The position numbers and the translations under genes are program-made. From Saururus chinensis (taxonomy: Eukaryota; Streptophyta; Magnoliopsida; Piperales; Saururaceae): DNA of 64,000 nt. Below are positions 1 through 12,023 of the stretch, piece by piece. Under the pieces are notes generated by a model. It did not search any database. It saw only the letters and a program-made list of their open reading frames with translations, and was not told where the DNA came from. Every line of letters starts with the position of its first letter. Position 1 is the first letter of the stretch. Where the stretch lies: contig CP141140.1 of assembly GCA_035235625.1 (NCBI GenBank), positions 63,976,581 through 64,040,580 on the forward strand, given 5' to 3'.

Positions 1-880
1 ACATATTTCCTATACAAATATGTTAAATGAAAATCAAATATAAAAATAATATATAATCAAGATATTAATAAAGACAACGTTCAAATAAAATAAAGAGAAT
101 ATTTTTTATTTATTATTCAATGATCCAGTTTTATAGTTTTCCAGTGTTATAGTTTTCTAGTTTTATAGTTTTCCAATTATTGTGTTTCATGCTTTTCCAC
201 TTATCTACATATTTATGTCAAATAACCAAAAATTTCAATTTTAATTTAATTTAATTTCAGTTCTATTTAATTTTATTTAACCACGTATATTTATTTTAAA
301 TTTACATTTTTCCAGTTTTGTAGTTATTCAGTTCGTAATTTCATAGTAACATGTAACAAAATTTCTTCACAGTGGTCAACTCGAGACTAATTGATGCTTA
401 CTCATAACAAAAATACAAAATTTAATCATTACAAACTAATCACAACAAGCAATTTGTAACTAGTTTTGTTGGAGGAAATTTGTTAACCACTTACGTATGG
501 AAAATGTAAGCAAAATCCAATGACTAAAATTACAAAAAAAAATAAATTTATAAAAAAAATCATACCTTCAGATGAGGGTGAGGCCGAGATATCACACTGC
601 AGGTGTGGGCGACGCCGAGACGAGGGCAGTAAGGGCAAGGGGAAGATGGCGGAGTCCGAGATGAGGGCAATGAGAGCGGTGAGGGCGACGACAAGATGGC
701 CGACAGTGAGATTAGGGCAGTAAGGTTACTAAAAGCGAGGGCGAATGACGGCTCCGGAAGGGAATGCGGCCAAGAAGACTAAAAGCTCTCTAGCGAGGGC
801 GAAACGAATGGAAAGGTGAAGTTGGAAATGGCAAATATGATGGTCTCCGGGAGGTGATGGTGGTGACGGAGATGAACAGT
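1..880. other. No gene seen; AT-rich then GC-rich flank
   Basis: The first 550 bases are strongly AT-rich, with short direct repeats around 125-175 built on a TTTATAGTTTTCCAG word. From about 560 to 900 the composition switches to purine-rich, GC-rich sequence with many GAGGGC/GCGAGGGCG words. Short open frames here show no family motif and look like chance. The stretch could be the LTR or leader of the Copia element that follows, but no LTR boundary was found. Confidence 0.5.
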
Positions 881-2412
881 CATGACCGACGGAAAGGAGA
901 CACGACCAAGCGGAGTAGACACCAAGAAGCGAGAAGAGTACTTTGGGGAGGGTATTTCAGTCAAAAACGCTCCCATGTTCACAAGTTCTCACGTGAGCAA
1001 GTCTACTTTGGTAAAAAGTAAAAACTTGCTCACATTTTGGTTAATTGACCAAAGTAAGAGTCTACTTTGGTCAATTCCTCTTCTAACTATGGTTAGAGTC
1101 GTACCAACTGTGGATATAGTCACTCATATGAAACCTCTCCTTGTCAAATCACATGTTACAAGTGTGATTTTCCCAACCACAGGTCAAATGTATGTCTTGC
1201 TCCTAATGACTCCTCTTCTTAAGATGTTTAGTCCTTTGCTACTATGCAAATTATTGATCCAAGTGACACAACTTGGTACCATGACACTGGAGCAACAAAT
1301 CATATGACCCCAAATAAATCGTCCATGTTTGGCTAGGATCCATATAATGGGTCTAATCGTGTAATGGTCAGCAATGGCATTGGACTTGATATCACCAAGA
1401 CGAGTACTTGTTCCATTTCTTTATCTAATGGATCTATCTTCTTACATAATATTCTTGTTGCGTCTCAAATATGTAATAATTTATTGTCGGTGATTAAGTT
1501 TACTAAAGAAAATCATTGTTATTTTATCTTCAGTCCTTGGGATTTCTATATAAAGGATTTAAAGACAGGGACACTTCTCCACAAGGGACTACAAGGAGGA
1601 TTATACCCATTACAGCATGGCCATTTACCATGTTCACCCTCCAGTTTCCTCCTCACCAATAAAGTTTATTCCAAGCTGTGGCATGCATGTCTTGGCCATC
1701 CTTCCAGTGTCATGTGCACATTATCCTCTTCTTTCTCCTTTGGAGATATTATTTCTAAAAATATTCATTCTAGTTGCAATCTTGGAAAATGTAGTAGGCT
1801 CTCCTTTTCCGAAGATTGTATGCCGTAGTGATATATTTCATATTATACATTGTGATGTTGACCCCCGTCTATTTATATGAAAGACTTTATTATTATATAA
1901 TTCTCTTTGACAGTCATTGTTTTTTTTATAATCCTCTAAAGCAAAACTCAAACGTTGGACGTATATTCCCAAAGTTCATTTCTCTTGTAGAAAATTTATT
2001 TGACTCCAAAGTCAAGATTATAAACGCTGATGGAGGCAGAGAATTTGTACTCTTTATCTACAATCTTATTTTTCCACCAACGGCAACCTCCATCAACTCT
2101 CATGCCCTAGCACACTTTAACAAAATGTGTTGCAGAAATGAAATTTCGGTGAAAATTGGTCTCACATTACTAGTACATAGCAACTTGTCCTCTCTTTTTT
2201 GGAATAATACCTTCTCCATAGTAATTTATCTCATTAATCCGCTTAGTGTCTCCTACTCATTGTTATTTATCTCCTTATGAACTTTTATATTACTAGCCTC
2301 CTTATTACTCTTTGTTAGTATCATTGGATGTTTTTGCCTCCCTTGTCTAACTCCTATTGGGAGGTCAAAGCTTCAATTCAAAAGTGTGAGTAGTATCCTT
2401 CTCGGCTATAGC
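881..2412 (+). mobile_element. Decayed Ty1/Copia retrotransposon, gag-protease-integrase part
   Basis: Translation across shifting plus-strand frames gives Copia polyprotein landmarks in the right order. Around 1135-1180 there is a CX2CX4HX4C zinc knuckle. Near 1270-1310 comes the protease signature WYHDTGATNHMT. Near 1670-1700 is the GAG-pre-integrase motif LWHACLGHPSS. Near 1935-2050 there is integrase core sequence ending in DGGREF, and near 2160-2410 a segment resembling the integrase-to-RT linker ending in GYST. Stops and frameshifts are frequent, so this copy is dead. The reading frame breaks at 2412 and resumes after 6667, where a solo LTR is inserted; the two flanks join in frame when the insertion and one target-site copy are removed. 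Confidence 0.85.
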
Positions 2413-2417
2413 ACTTA
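2413..2417. repeat. Target-site duplication ACTTA, left copy
   Basis: ACTTA lies immediately before the TGTAACAC terminus at 2418 and again directly after the terminal TTACA at 6662 (copy at 6663-6667). This is a perfect 5-bp duplication, the size produced by LTR-retrotransposon integrase. It defines the outer solo LTR. Confidence 0.85.
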
Positions 2418-2503
2418 TGTAACACTCTACTTTTCTAATTACGTTTAGCCATGGGGGTTAGAGGCAATTAGTAGATTTTTTTTGATAAATTATGGAGGGT
2501 TTC

Positions 2504-4589
2504 TGTAACACCCCGACCCGGAAAACCCGACCTAGACTGGGGGTTAGATTGGAAGACCGAATCGGAGTATATAAAATAAGTAAAAAAATTAAAACCGACT
2601 GACCAGGAGCTGTAGCCTCTGAGTACGAGAGTCATAACATTCTTCTACGCACTACGGAGCTATAGCATTCTATTGCACGTAGATAAGTACAAACCTAATT
2701 TTATAACTAATTTGGATCGGGCCAACGTTACTTTATCGTTGGTTGCCTACGTACATATTGGATACCATCTCTAATGTTATTTCAATACGATCTAATCCGA
2801 ATGTAGTTCTGCCTAATGGCTAATACATGCATCATGCATCACAAAATCATATACGTTAAAATACATATATTTTTATATCCAAATTATCTTTCAGAATCAG
2901 ATGAAAATCTTATAAATAATCGGAGTGAAATAGAAGTCAATAAATTAGTAAAATACACATCTGACATAGGTGAGCAGAACACTAACAAAAATACATGTTT
3001 CACTCTATCATAGAGCAGTTGAGAACATACTACAGAGCATGTTGGATCATATCAGATTTCATTCGACCATACCGATCATATCGTATCGGAGTATGTCAAA
3101 TCATAATAGAGCATTTCAGAGTAATTCGGATCACAACGGAATAAATCAAAGTAGATTAAATAGGAACATATCGGCATATATCAAATCAACAAATTATATA
3201 TCTTAATTAGTATATTACTAATTAAGATGTGCATTCATATAAATTATATTAAATTAGAAGGTCAAAAAAGCATACTCCCTTGCAGTTTCGGAAGTGGCGA
3301 CGTTCGGAGTTGCTCGTTTCCTCATGGTGTCTTCCCTTTCAGATCCGGAGACAGCGGGCAGAACCTTCTCTAACTCTGAAATACTTTGCTATTTCCGTAT
3401 CTATAGGCTACGGATAGAACCTCCCCTTGACGTAGGATACTTTTCTCATAACATGCACGTAGGCGGCGGATAGAACCTCCCCTTACCCGGAGATACTTTA
3501 CCCTTCCCGCGCCCGTAGGCGGCAGACAAAACCTCCCGTTACCCGGAGACACTTTACCCTTCTCATGCCCATACATGGTGGACAGAACCTCCCCTTACCC
3601 GGAGATACTTTACCCTTCCTGTGCTTGTAGGAGGCGAACAGAACCTCCCCTTACCCGGAGACACTTTACTTTTTCCGCGCCCGTAGGCAGCGGACAAAAC
3701 CTCCCCTTACCCAGAGATACTTTACCCTTCCCGTGCCCATAGGCGGCGGACAAAACCTCTCCTTCCTCAGAGACACTTCACCCTTCCTGCGCCCATAGGC
3801 GGCGGACAGGACCTCCTCTTTCCCTGGGATGTTTCCCCTATATAGGGTTTCTAACTTGATGAATGCATGCTTCCATTACGTAGAACACCCTCGAATTAGT
3901 TAAGAACACTTTTTGAACGGAAGAAAACGGACTCAGAATGACTCCAAAAACTCCTCCGGAAGAATGAACCGAAATGACTATTTTTAAGTGCTTGGCATGT
4001 GAGTGAACGGTGGAAGACAAAATACGTGTGCACATGCTCGTGCCATGTGGCATGTTTTGATTGGGCTGCCAAAAGAAGTTGGCAAGTGTCCACCGCGCGT
4101 CCTAGGCGCAACGTGCGGTCAGCTGTGCGATCGCGAGGCTCCCCGGCTCAGCTTTGCCGCAGTTCGGCTCCGGCTCGGCTTGACTCAGCTGGATGAGATC
4201 AGCTATTTCATCCTTTCTTAAATATTTTATTATTATTTCATTCAAATACAATTCTAACTTCAAAACGCGATAACTTTTTATCCCGAAATCAAAATTACAC
4301 AATCTTGGTACCAATGGACTCGTATCGATGAGCCCTTCAAAACTAGACCCACATAGGTAGGTTATTTTGCACTTTTAAAGTAGGTCCTACCCATATGATA
4401 CGCTTTCCAAGGTCATAACTTTTGTTTTTGACCTCCGTTTTACGTATTCTTTGATTCGTTATACTCGTTACTTCGAGCTCTAACCAAATACGGGAATTTC
4501 ATCTCTTAAAACTACCTAAAATTTAACTAAAGTTATATAATTTCCCCTAATTCTCTTGGTTAAGTGTAATCGGAACACGTGGTGCCATA
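2504..4589 (-). mobile_element. Nested solo LTR of the same family, opposite orientation
   Basis: The plus-strand left end reads TGTAACACCCCGACC, which is the LTR 3' end of this family in reverse complement. The right end reads GGTGCCATA, so on the minus strand the LTR begins TATGGCACC, apparently TGTGGCACC with one transition. GTTTC is duplicated at 2499-2503 and 4590-4594. On the minus strand its first 60 bases align with the start of the outer LTR (shared ATTACxxTTARCCA block), and a CTATATAGG TATA-like box lies near 3837. It is 2086 bp long, with no coding capacity. Nesting order is clear: Copia first, then the outer LTR, then this one. Confidence 0.78.
3398..3838 (-). repeat. Tandem repeat, about 8 copies of a ~56-bp unit inside the LTR
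   Basis: A GC-rich unit of about 56 bp recurs from roughly 3398 to 3838. It is recognised by its ordered words GTAGGCGGCGGACA, GAACCTCCCCTTACCC, GGAGATACTTTACCC and TTCCCGCGCCC. Copies differ by a few substitutions each, mostly transitions. A strongly diverged counterpart, with words like GGCTCTGTCTGCC and GGGGAGGTTCTGTCTGCC, lies in the outer LTR between about 5530 and 5890 in inverted orientation. The array is therefore part of the LTR family, and copy regularity differs between the two LTRs. Confidence 0.85.
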
Positions 4590-6667
4590 GTTTCATAGGT
4601 TAAAACCTCCGTTTATAAGTAGAGCTTGAAGAAACAAGTGTAACGAATCAAAGAACGGGTGAAACGGAGGTCGGGACTGGAATTTATGATCTCGGGAAGC
4701 ATGTTATATGGGTGGACCCACTTAAAAAGTGTGGGATAACCTACTCATGTGTGGTCTTGTTTCAAGGTGCTCGTTAATACGAGTCTATTGGTGCCACGAG
4801 TGTGCCATTTTGACTTCAGGGTAGAAAGCTATTGCGTTTTGAAGTTGAAATATTATTTAAATAAAATAATATTATATCGGATAGGATTGCTGATGAAGCA
4901 GATAAGATTGATGATGGAAGCGGATAAGTTTGACAATGAAGCGGATAGGGTTGCTGACAAAGTAGATTGGATTGCTGACAAAGCGTATAAGATTGCTGAT
5001 GCAAGCGGATAGGATTAACACGTATCAGCCTCATGTCTATCCAGTTTTTCTATAAATAGTGTCCACAACATCCAGTTTGGGGGGTGGGAGACTCTCCCAC
5101 ATTTTCTCATTTCTCTCCCACGTTTAGAAACGTTTGTTCTTCATTTCTCACTCATTTTAATTCCAATTCGAGTCATTCAAGAGGTATTCCTAGCTAATTC
5201 GAGGGTGATCTATGCAATGGCATGGTCCATTCCTCGAGTTGGCATCCCTAGAAGAGAGGAACAACGTGGGGCAAAAGGAGGCTCTTTTCGCCACCCTCCT
5301 GTCCCAAAGAGAGAGAGTAGCAGCTCAGAGCGAGAGGGGGTTTCATCCTCCGTCATCAAGGGGTGTGGCCCAGAGTAGGGGAGGCTCCATCCTTCACCAA
5401 AGGGCCACACAGTGTGAGAAATGCCCCAAAGAAAGGAGCATTCAGTCTGTAGCTTACGAGCACAGAAAAAAGAAGAGTCTTGGGAAAAAAGGGGATTCTA
5501 TTTGCGGCCTACAGGTGCGCCACGTGTTAAGTGTCACTAGGAAGGGTGAGGATTAGCTCAAGGCAAAATGAGGCTCTGTCTGCCACCCTTGTGCCCCGAG
5601 AGAAAGAAACAACCCGAACAAAGAGGAGGCTCCATCCTCCATCAACGGGCCGCATCAAGAGAAGTGGCCTAGAGTAAGGGAGGCTTTGTCCTCCACCGAA
5701 GGGCCCTGTAGTGTGAGGAACATCCCCGTGTGGGGAGGTTCTGTCTGCCGCCCACGAGTGCAGAAAATGAGAAGCATCTCCATGGAAAGGGAGAGGGTTT
5801 TGTCTGTCGTCTTCCAGCACAAGATAAGAAACGTGCGGAAGCTAGAGGAGGCCCTATTTGTTGCCTCCGGATCGGAAGGGGAGGACTCTCTAATGAAATG
5901 AATAGCTCTAACGCTGCCACTCCTGATGTCTCTTATAGGTAAGTATACATGTTCTCCTGTATAAGGATACATATACATCCTAAGTAGTAAACTTAGGATG
6001 TTAAATTATTTATATGCTTACACATCTTAATTAGTAATAATAATTTACTAATTAAGATATATGAATTGTTATGATTTAATATGTTCTAAATTGAATTACT
6101 TTGATATACTTCATCTTATATGATTTGAAGTGTCATGCTATGCTTTCATATGACTTATTATGTTCCGTCTCTCTCTAGAGTAGAGCGAGACGTGTCGTGT
6201 TTGTTGTTCCATCTCGGCTCAGTGATAGAGCGAGATGTGTATTGCTAGTGTTTTATCAGTTTTTGTAGAACTCTGATTGAATATTAGTAAATACATATTT
6301 TAACGTATATATTTTTGTGATGCCTGATATATGTAGTAGTCGTTAGGCAGAACTACGTTCAGATTTGATCGTATTGGAATAATATCCAATACGCATGTAG
6401 GCAACCAAAGGCAAAGCAATGTTGGCCCGATCCAAATTTATTATAATAATAAGTTTTATTCTGATTTACACACGACGAACTATGAAGTTTTGTTATGTGT
6501 ATGTGGTCTTTACAACGTGAGTCTATGTATAAGGAAGTGAAGTACTATAGTTTGTAGACAAACGTTATACCTCTCACACAGAGATAATGATTCCTGGCTT
6601 AAGGAAAGAAAACATTTTATACCATAGATTTGTTGGGCCCTGTTTTAGGCCGGGGTGTTACAACTTA

Positions 6668-8200
6668 GCACAAAGGTTACAAGTGCTATGACCCAAGTGA
6701 AGGTCACATATACATTTCACATAATGTTAACTTTAATGAGAAAACCTTTCCATTTGTCATGACCAAACCAACCATCCAACATCCTTGGCCTCCACCCTAA
6801 TTCATCACCTGTCTATTTCCCACCAAGTTAATAGAATCTATTGCTCCATTGCTTGAGCCTCTCCCTTTGAACCAACTTCTCCACCCACTCACCCTTACCT
6901 TTTGACATCCACATCCTTACAACCTAACTTTCCATTGGCCTCCTTGCCACATGATTTACCTCCTCTCTTAATCCATAGCTTTGCCCATACCAAATCATGC
7001 CCTCATCTTCGCACTCACCCAATGGTCACACAAAATCAAGATGGGGTCCAAAAGGCTAAGGTTCTCCTAGCCACCCACTACTCCATTCCCTCTTGCTTTG
7101 TTTTCGTCCTCACCCAAATCCCTAGTGAACCTTCCACCTTTGCCGAAGCCAGTCTGTCATGAAAGAAGAGATTAATGCCTTACATAAAAATAATACATGG
7201 TCTTTAGTTCCACATCAGACTCATATGAATATATTTGGGTGTAAAATGAGTCTTATTGGATAAAACAAGAGGGAGATGATTCCATTCAATGTTTTACAGC
7301 TCACCTTGTGGCCAAAGGCTACACTCAATAAGTGTTTACTATGGTAAAAAAAAAATTGTCATGTTGTCCACCCTGGAAGCATTTAACTCATTTTCTCCTA
7401 TGATTTAGCTCATGAATTAGAATCTCCACCAATTGGATGCGAAGAATGTGTTCCTTCATGGAACTCCCAATTATATTGTTCATATGAGCCTACCACCCGT
7501 TTTTATTGACCCCATCCATCCAAATCATATGTGCAATTACTGATGCCCTTGTATGGCCTCAAGTAGTCCCCATGTGTCTTGTACCATTGCTCCAGCTCCT
7601 ACTTTTTCTCCATTGGTTTTCTTAGTTGTCCATACTTTGACTTTGTGTTCATAAAAACTGATGGAACTGACATCACTATCTTAGTAGTCTATGCTGACAA
7701 TATCATATTAGCTTGATGTAATTATCATTGGGTGTCTTGGTTAATGAAAGCCCTTCTATCATGCCTTTGATATGAGAGACATTGGTCCTCTTGACTACTC
7801 TCTTGGAATGTAGGTTGAATGACACAAGGATCACCTCTTTCTATCTCAATTTCAATATCCGCTTCAACTCCTATAGCGGTTTGGTCTTGAGGGGTGCCAA
7901 ACTAGTTCACACTCTAGCTATTCCTGGTCATAAATTCTCTCACAACAATGACAAAATTCTATAAGATGTTACTCATTTCCATCAATTGCTAGGTTCCCTA
8001 CAATACTTGACTTTGACATAACCTACATCTCCTATGTTGCAAATCAAGTATGTCAGTTCCAATATACTCCACACTCCTCCCACCTTATTGCTGCCAAGTG
8101 TATTTAATGCTATGTCAAGGGCACCCTCACCCATAGGTTAATGCTTATCTGCTCCCTAGATATATCTCTTCGTGCTTATTCCAATACTGATTGGGTAGGT
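6668..8200 (+). mobile_element. Decayed Ty1/Copia retrotransposon, reverse transcriptase part
   Basis: This resumes the Copia frame broken at 2412, with QRYKCYDPSEGHIYIS at 6672-6720. It continues through MVTQNQDG (about 7020), KEEINALHKNNTWSLVP (about 7163-7212), LVAKGYTQ (about 7300), a DYSLGM-type stretch near 7793 and a HFHQLLGSLQYLTLT stretch near 7977. It ends in LRAYSNTDWVGC at 8169-8206. All are Copia reverse-transcriptase and RT-RNaseH connection motifs. Multiple stops and frameshifts make it nonfunctional. RNase H and the 3' LTR are not seen; the frame is cut by the terminus of a Ty3/gypsy LTR at 8201. Confidence 0.83.
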
Positions 8201-9723
8201 TGTGACACCTCATCTAATTTGAAATAAAATAAATATTGAAAACTTGTCGATTGGTACCAAAGATCACTTACAATAATGTAACTCCGATGTATATTTCATA
8301 ATATTCCAAAAGATGGCATATAATGTGATTATACTTCTATCAACACAAATATATACAAAATTAACAAAATATTGGATAATTCAAACTACAAAAGGCTTTC
8401 TTCATTTTCTCCTAACTTTGCAGTTACACCTATTAAATCTAAGGGTGGGTGAGTATATTTATACTTGGTAGGCTAAATTAAGTTCTACAAGCATGTTTCA
8501 TTGAAAAATACTACAAATCAAGTTGCACAAATACAAATAATTCTTTAACAAACAAACCAATCTCAAAATGTCATGATACCAAAAACTTACACTAGCATTC
8601 ATGGGGCAATGAGAGACAAAAAAAAACGGTATTTTCCCATGATATCTCAATTCCTATGCATGCCTGAGCCAAGTGTGGCGGTATCTAGAATAAACATTTA
8701 AGTAATTCGTAGTCCATAGACCAAGGAAGTACCCAGAGGGTGTGAACACCCAAAGCACAAAAAAAACCACTTAATAGAGAAAGGATATTTTCTACAACAT
8801 AGTTTAATTATGAGATAACTCTAGAAGAATATTTCGAAAAAACTAGTTAATCGTAGCATAACATAGATTTACAAATTAAGACCACCTACCCTAACCTTTT
8901 AAGATCCTAGTTGCAGCAGATGAAGCCTCTCCTCAAGGTTTTCCTCTTCCTGGAGTAGTTAACTAGCAAAAATAACTCTTCCACCGCATAGAATGCCCTC
9001 AATTTAGTTAAGAATGTTCTTCAAACAGACCAATTCAGCTTTAGAATGAATATTATGGCCAAAAAGGGTTTTAGGGACGTGAAATCATGAAAGGGGGGGA
9101 AGAGTGAGGGGTCCGGTCCCCCCTCCGCCTTAAATAAAGAGACTATGGTAGTTCTGCAACCTGCACTTCCCGACACTGTGCCACATGGTGCTCGGCCCAA
9201 CAACATGGATTGCAAGCCCATTGGATATCGCACGGCAACCTCTCGTCTCTAAAGGCGGCTAGCATCAGCCTAATATTAGCAACTGCATCAACTTGATGTT
9301 ACTGGTTGCATCAACCACTCGTCTATTAATTTTCTAATTATTTTAAATTCAAAACAATTTTTAAACTATAAAAATTCATAACTTGCTCTCAAGAATTTGG
9401 ATTCACGCATTCTTGGTATTGTTAGAATCATATTGATGCGCACTATGAAATAAGACCACATATGGGCAGGTTATCTCACACTTTTTAAGTGGGACCTACC
9501 CAAATGATATGCTTCTCAAGGTCATAATTACCCCAATGTCCGATTTTCACTATCTAAAACTCATTACATTCGTCTCTCGGAACCCTATTACAACCTAATA
9601 AATTACTATTGTATAATAAACTATGTGTGGTTAATATTTGCTAAAACATGAACATTGAATCTCGATCTTTATCCGAACCCTATTCAAGGGTTCAAATAGT
9701 GTAAGAATTCAAGGTTTTTTACA
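8201..9723 (-). mobile_element. 3' LTR of a minus-strand Ty3/gypsy element
   Basis: The left end is TGTGACACC and the right end TTTTTTACA, giving a TG...CA segment of about 1523 bp. Directly right of it, read on the minus strand, is a purine-rich tract (ACTCTCAAAGAAATTTTATC on the plus strand, its complement being the polypurine tract), as expected just upstream of a 3' LTR. Coding sequence of the same element follows on the minus strand from about 9780. Internal words such as GCAGGTTATCTCACAC and GGGACCTACCC (9467-9500) match the LTRs at 4340-4400 and 4730-4750, so these LTRs are related. Short frames inside it, such as 9021-9233, are not genes. Confidence 0.75.
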
Positions 9724-12018
9724 ATCTACTCTCAAAGAAATTTTATCCTCAAAATTTGTGCAATGCATACACAGAAAAGTTCCGGATACTTCTTTATCAT
9801 TCCACTTTCTAATTCCCATGTAGCTTCTTCTGTGGAGTGGTGTTGTCATAAGACTTTTACTAAGAAAATCTTTTTTGTTTGAAGAATCTATTCCTTATGG
9901 TAAAAAACTTTGATTTTTTCCCTCAAAAGATAAGTCTGGCTTTAGGGCAACTAAAGTCTTATCAAGAACATGTGAGGGATCTCATAGTACTTCTAAAGCA
10001 TGAACAAATGAAACACATAGTGAACACCATCAAGTTGTAGTGGCAAGGCTAATCTATAAGCCACAGGCTCTGCCTTGTCTAAAATCTCAAATGGTTTTAC
10101 AAAGTGAGGACTCAATTTTTCTTTTATACCAAATCTCATAACTCCTCAAGTTGACGAGATTTTTACTAGCACATGTTCACCTACTTTAAATTCAAGATAT
10201 TTGTGTCTTTGGTCAGCATAACTCTTTTGATAATTCTAATCTATCATTAGACGATCGTTGATGAATTTCACTTTATTTGCACATTGTTGCAAGAAGTCAA
10301 ATTTCACCAGCTTACATTCTCCTACCTCACTCGAACATATCGACGATCTACAAAGTTGTCCATATAATGCCTCATAACGTATCATACTTGTGATGATGTG
10401 ATAACTATTGTTATAAGCAAACTCAATCAGTGGTAAATATTTATCCTAATTACCTTCTAATCCACTATGCAAACATGTAACATCTTTTCTAATGTTTGAA
10501 TATTCCTTTTCAACTATCCATCAGTTTGCGGGTGAAAATTTTATTGAACTTAATGTTGGTACCTAGTTCCTGTTGAAGTCTCTGCCACAATTGAGAAGTA
10601 AACCAGCTACCTCGATTCGAGATGATCAACAACAATACCCCATGCCAACTTACAATCTCTTTTACATATATTTTTGCCGAAGAATATAAGGAGTGTTTCT
10701 TTCTTAAAAGAGAAAATTTGCATACTTTGTGAGTTGATCTATGACTACCTAAATGGACTCAAGCCCATGCATCATCGTGGGTAGACCTAAAATAAAATCA
10801 ATAGTAATGTGGATCCATTCCACTCATAAATTTCAATTAGTTGGAGGGTTCCTAAAGGTTTTTGATGTTTGTCTTTGACCTGTTGACAAGTTAAACATTT
10901 CAAGACATACTCTCCTGTATCCTTTTTATTTAATTCTACAAAAAACTCCTCTTTAAATCATGATACATTTTAGATCCTTCAAGTGGTTGGTATTATGAGA
11001 TCGATGCACTTCATGTAACAAATATTTCCTTAGCTCGGGTATTTCCAGAATCACTAATTGTTCTCGAAATCGAACACTTGCACATGTACCCTTGGTAAAG
11101 TGGGCTTTCTTGGTAGTGTTTGAACTTCCTCAACTTCTATCGAAGCCCCTCTAAGATGCGCTCAATCAATACCGATTTTACCTATAAGTTAGTAATGAAA
11201 GATTTATTATTTTCAATTTATAATTCAGGTTGGAAACTTATTGTCTCCTCCAATATTATCCAATCCTTAACAAGCATGTGTGTGATCCTTCCTTCTTGAA
11301 GCTCAAAGCATCTGCCACTACATTGGTTTTTTTTTAGTGATATTGAATAGAAAAGTCATAATCCTTAATATATTTGATCTACCATTTTTGCCTCATGTTG
11401 AGGTCACTTTGAGAATATATATACTTTAAACTTTGGTGATTAGTAAAAATTTCAAAATTTTCCTTGTACAAGCAATGTCTCCAAATTTTTAGTGCAAAAA
11501 CTATTGGTGTCAATTCTCAATCTTGAGTTGGGTAATTATTTTCATGCTTCTTCAATTGTCATGAAGTGTCTGCTATTACCTTCCCGTTCTGCATTAACAC
11601 GCATCCAAGACCTTTTCCCAAATCATTGCTATGCACAAAAAACCCTAATTGCTAGATGGTATAGCTAAAACTAGTGTTGTTGTTAGCTTGTTTTTTAACT
11701 CTTGGAAACTCTTCTCACATGCCTCATCTCAATTAAACCTTGCTCCTTTTTTTGTCAATTTGTCGAGGGTAAAACAATACTTGAAAATCCATGAATGAAC
11801 CTCCAATCATAACAAGTAAGACCTAGAAAACTTTGAATTACCATGACTATCATAGGCCTTTCCCACTTTATCACCGCTTCTATCTTTATTAGGTCTACTG
11901 GTACTCCATCCTTTGAAATGGCATGACCAAAAAATAATTTGTTTAAGCCAAAATTCATACTTACTAAGTTTAGCATATGACTGGTGAGTTCTCAAAGTTT
12001 ACAAAACTATTTATAAGT
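9724..12018 (-). mobile_element. Ty3/gypsy chromovirus pol remnant: RT end, RNase H, integrase, chromodomain-like tail
   Basis: Read on the minus strand from 12018 downwards. First is the RT C-terminus with YAKLSKYEFWLKQIIF and DGVPVDLIKIEAVIKW (11990-11860), then FLGLTCYDWRFIHGFSSI (11820-11770). RNase H follows near 11640-11300 with VLMQNGKVIADTS, FALKIWRHCLYKE and TNVVADALS. The integrase zinc-finger region and core lie near 10870-10480, including CVKCQQVKDKHQKPLGTLQ and a FHPQTDG motif. GYDPSHVL-type integrase end sequence is near 9960, and a LHRRSYMGI segment near 9830 resembles the end of a chromodomain. The order and motifs fit the Tekay-type chromovirus clade. Numerous stops make it dead. 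Confidence 0.82.
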
Positions 12019-12023
12019 GTTTT

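Larger units (their letters stand above)
2418..6662 (+). mobile_element. Outer solo LTR (Tekay-like), interrupted by a nested LTR
   Basis: The element starts TGTAACACTC and ends GGGGTGTTACA, with a perfect ACTTA duplication on both sides. Removing the nested element at 2504-4589 and one GTTTC copy leaves about 2.15 kb with no coding sequence, primer-binding site or second LTR, so it is best read as a solo LTR left by LTR-LTR recombination. A plus-strand TATA-like box CTATAAATAG sits near 5057. Its 3' half (about 4600-6662) is an inverted, diverged match to the nested LTR. It shares the segment around 6320-6440 (GCAGAACTACGT... CATGTAGGCAACC) with LTRs at 14815-14925 and 63080-63220, so the family is present several times in the window. 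The chromovirus/Tekay label is inferred from terminal sequence style. Confidence 0.82.

Noticed and set aside
3398-3838. CRISPR-like array
   Set aside because: Units are contiguous diverged tandem copies with no unique spacers, in plant nuclear DNA with plant transposons all around.
2504-6662. Foldback (long inverted repeat) DNA transposon
   Set aside because: Separate 5-bp duplications at the inner and outer boundaries and TG...CA-type LTR ends explain the palindrome as nested solo LTRs.
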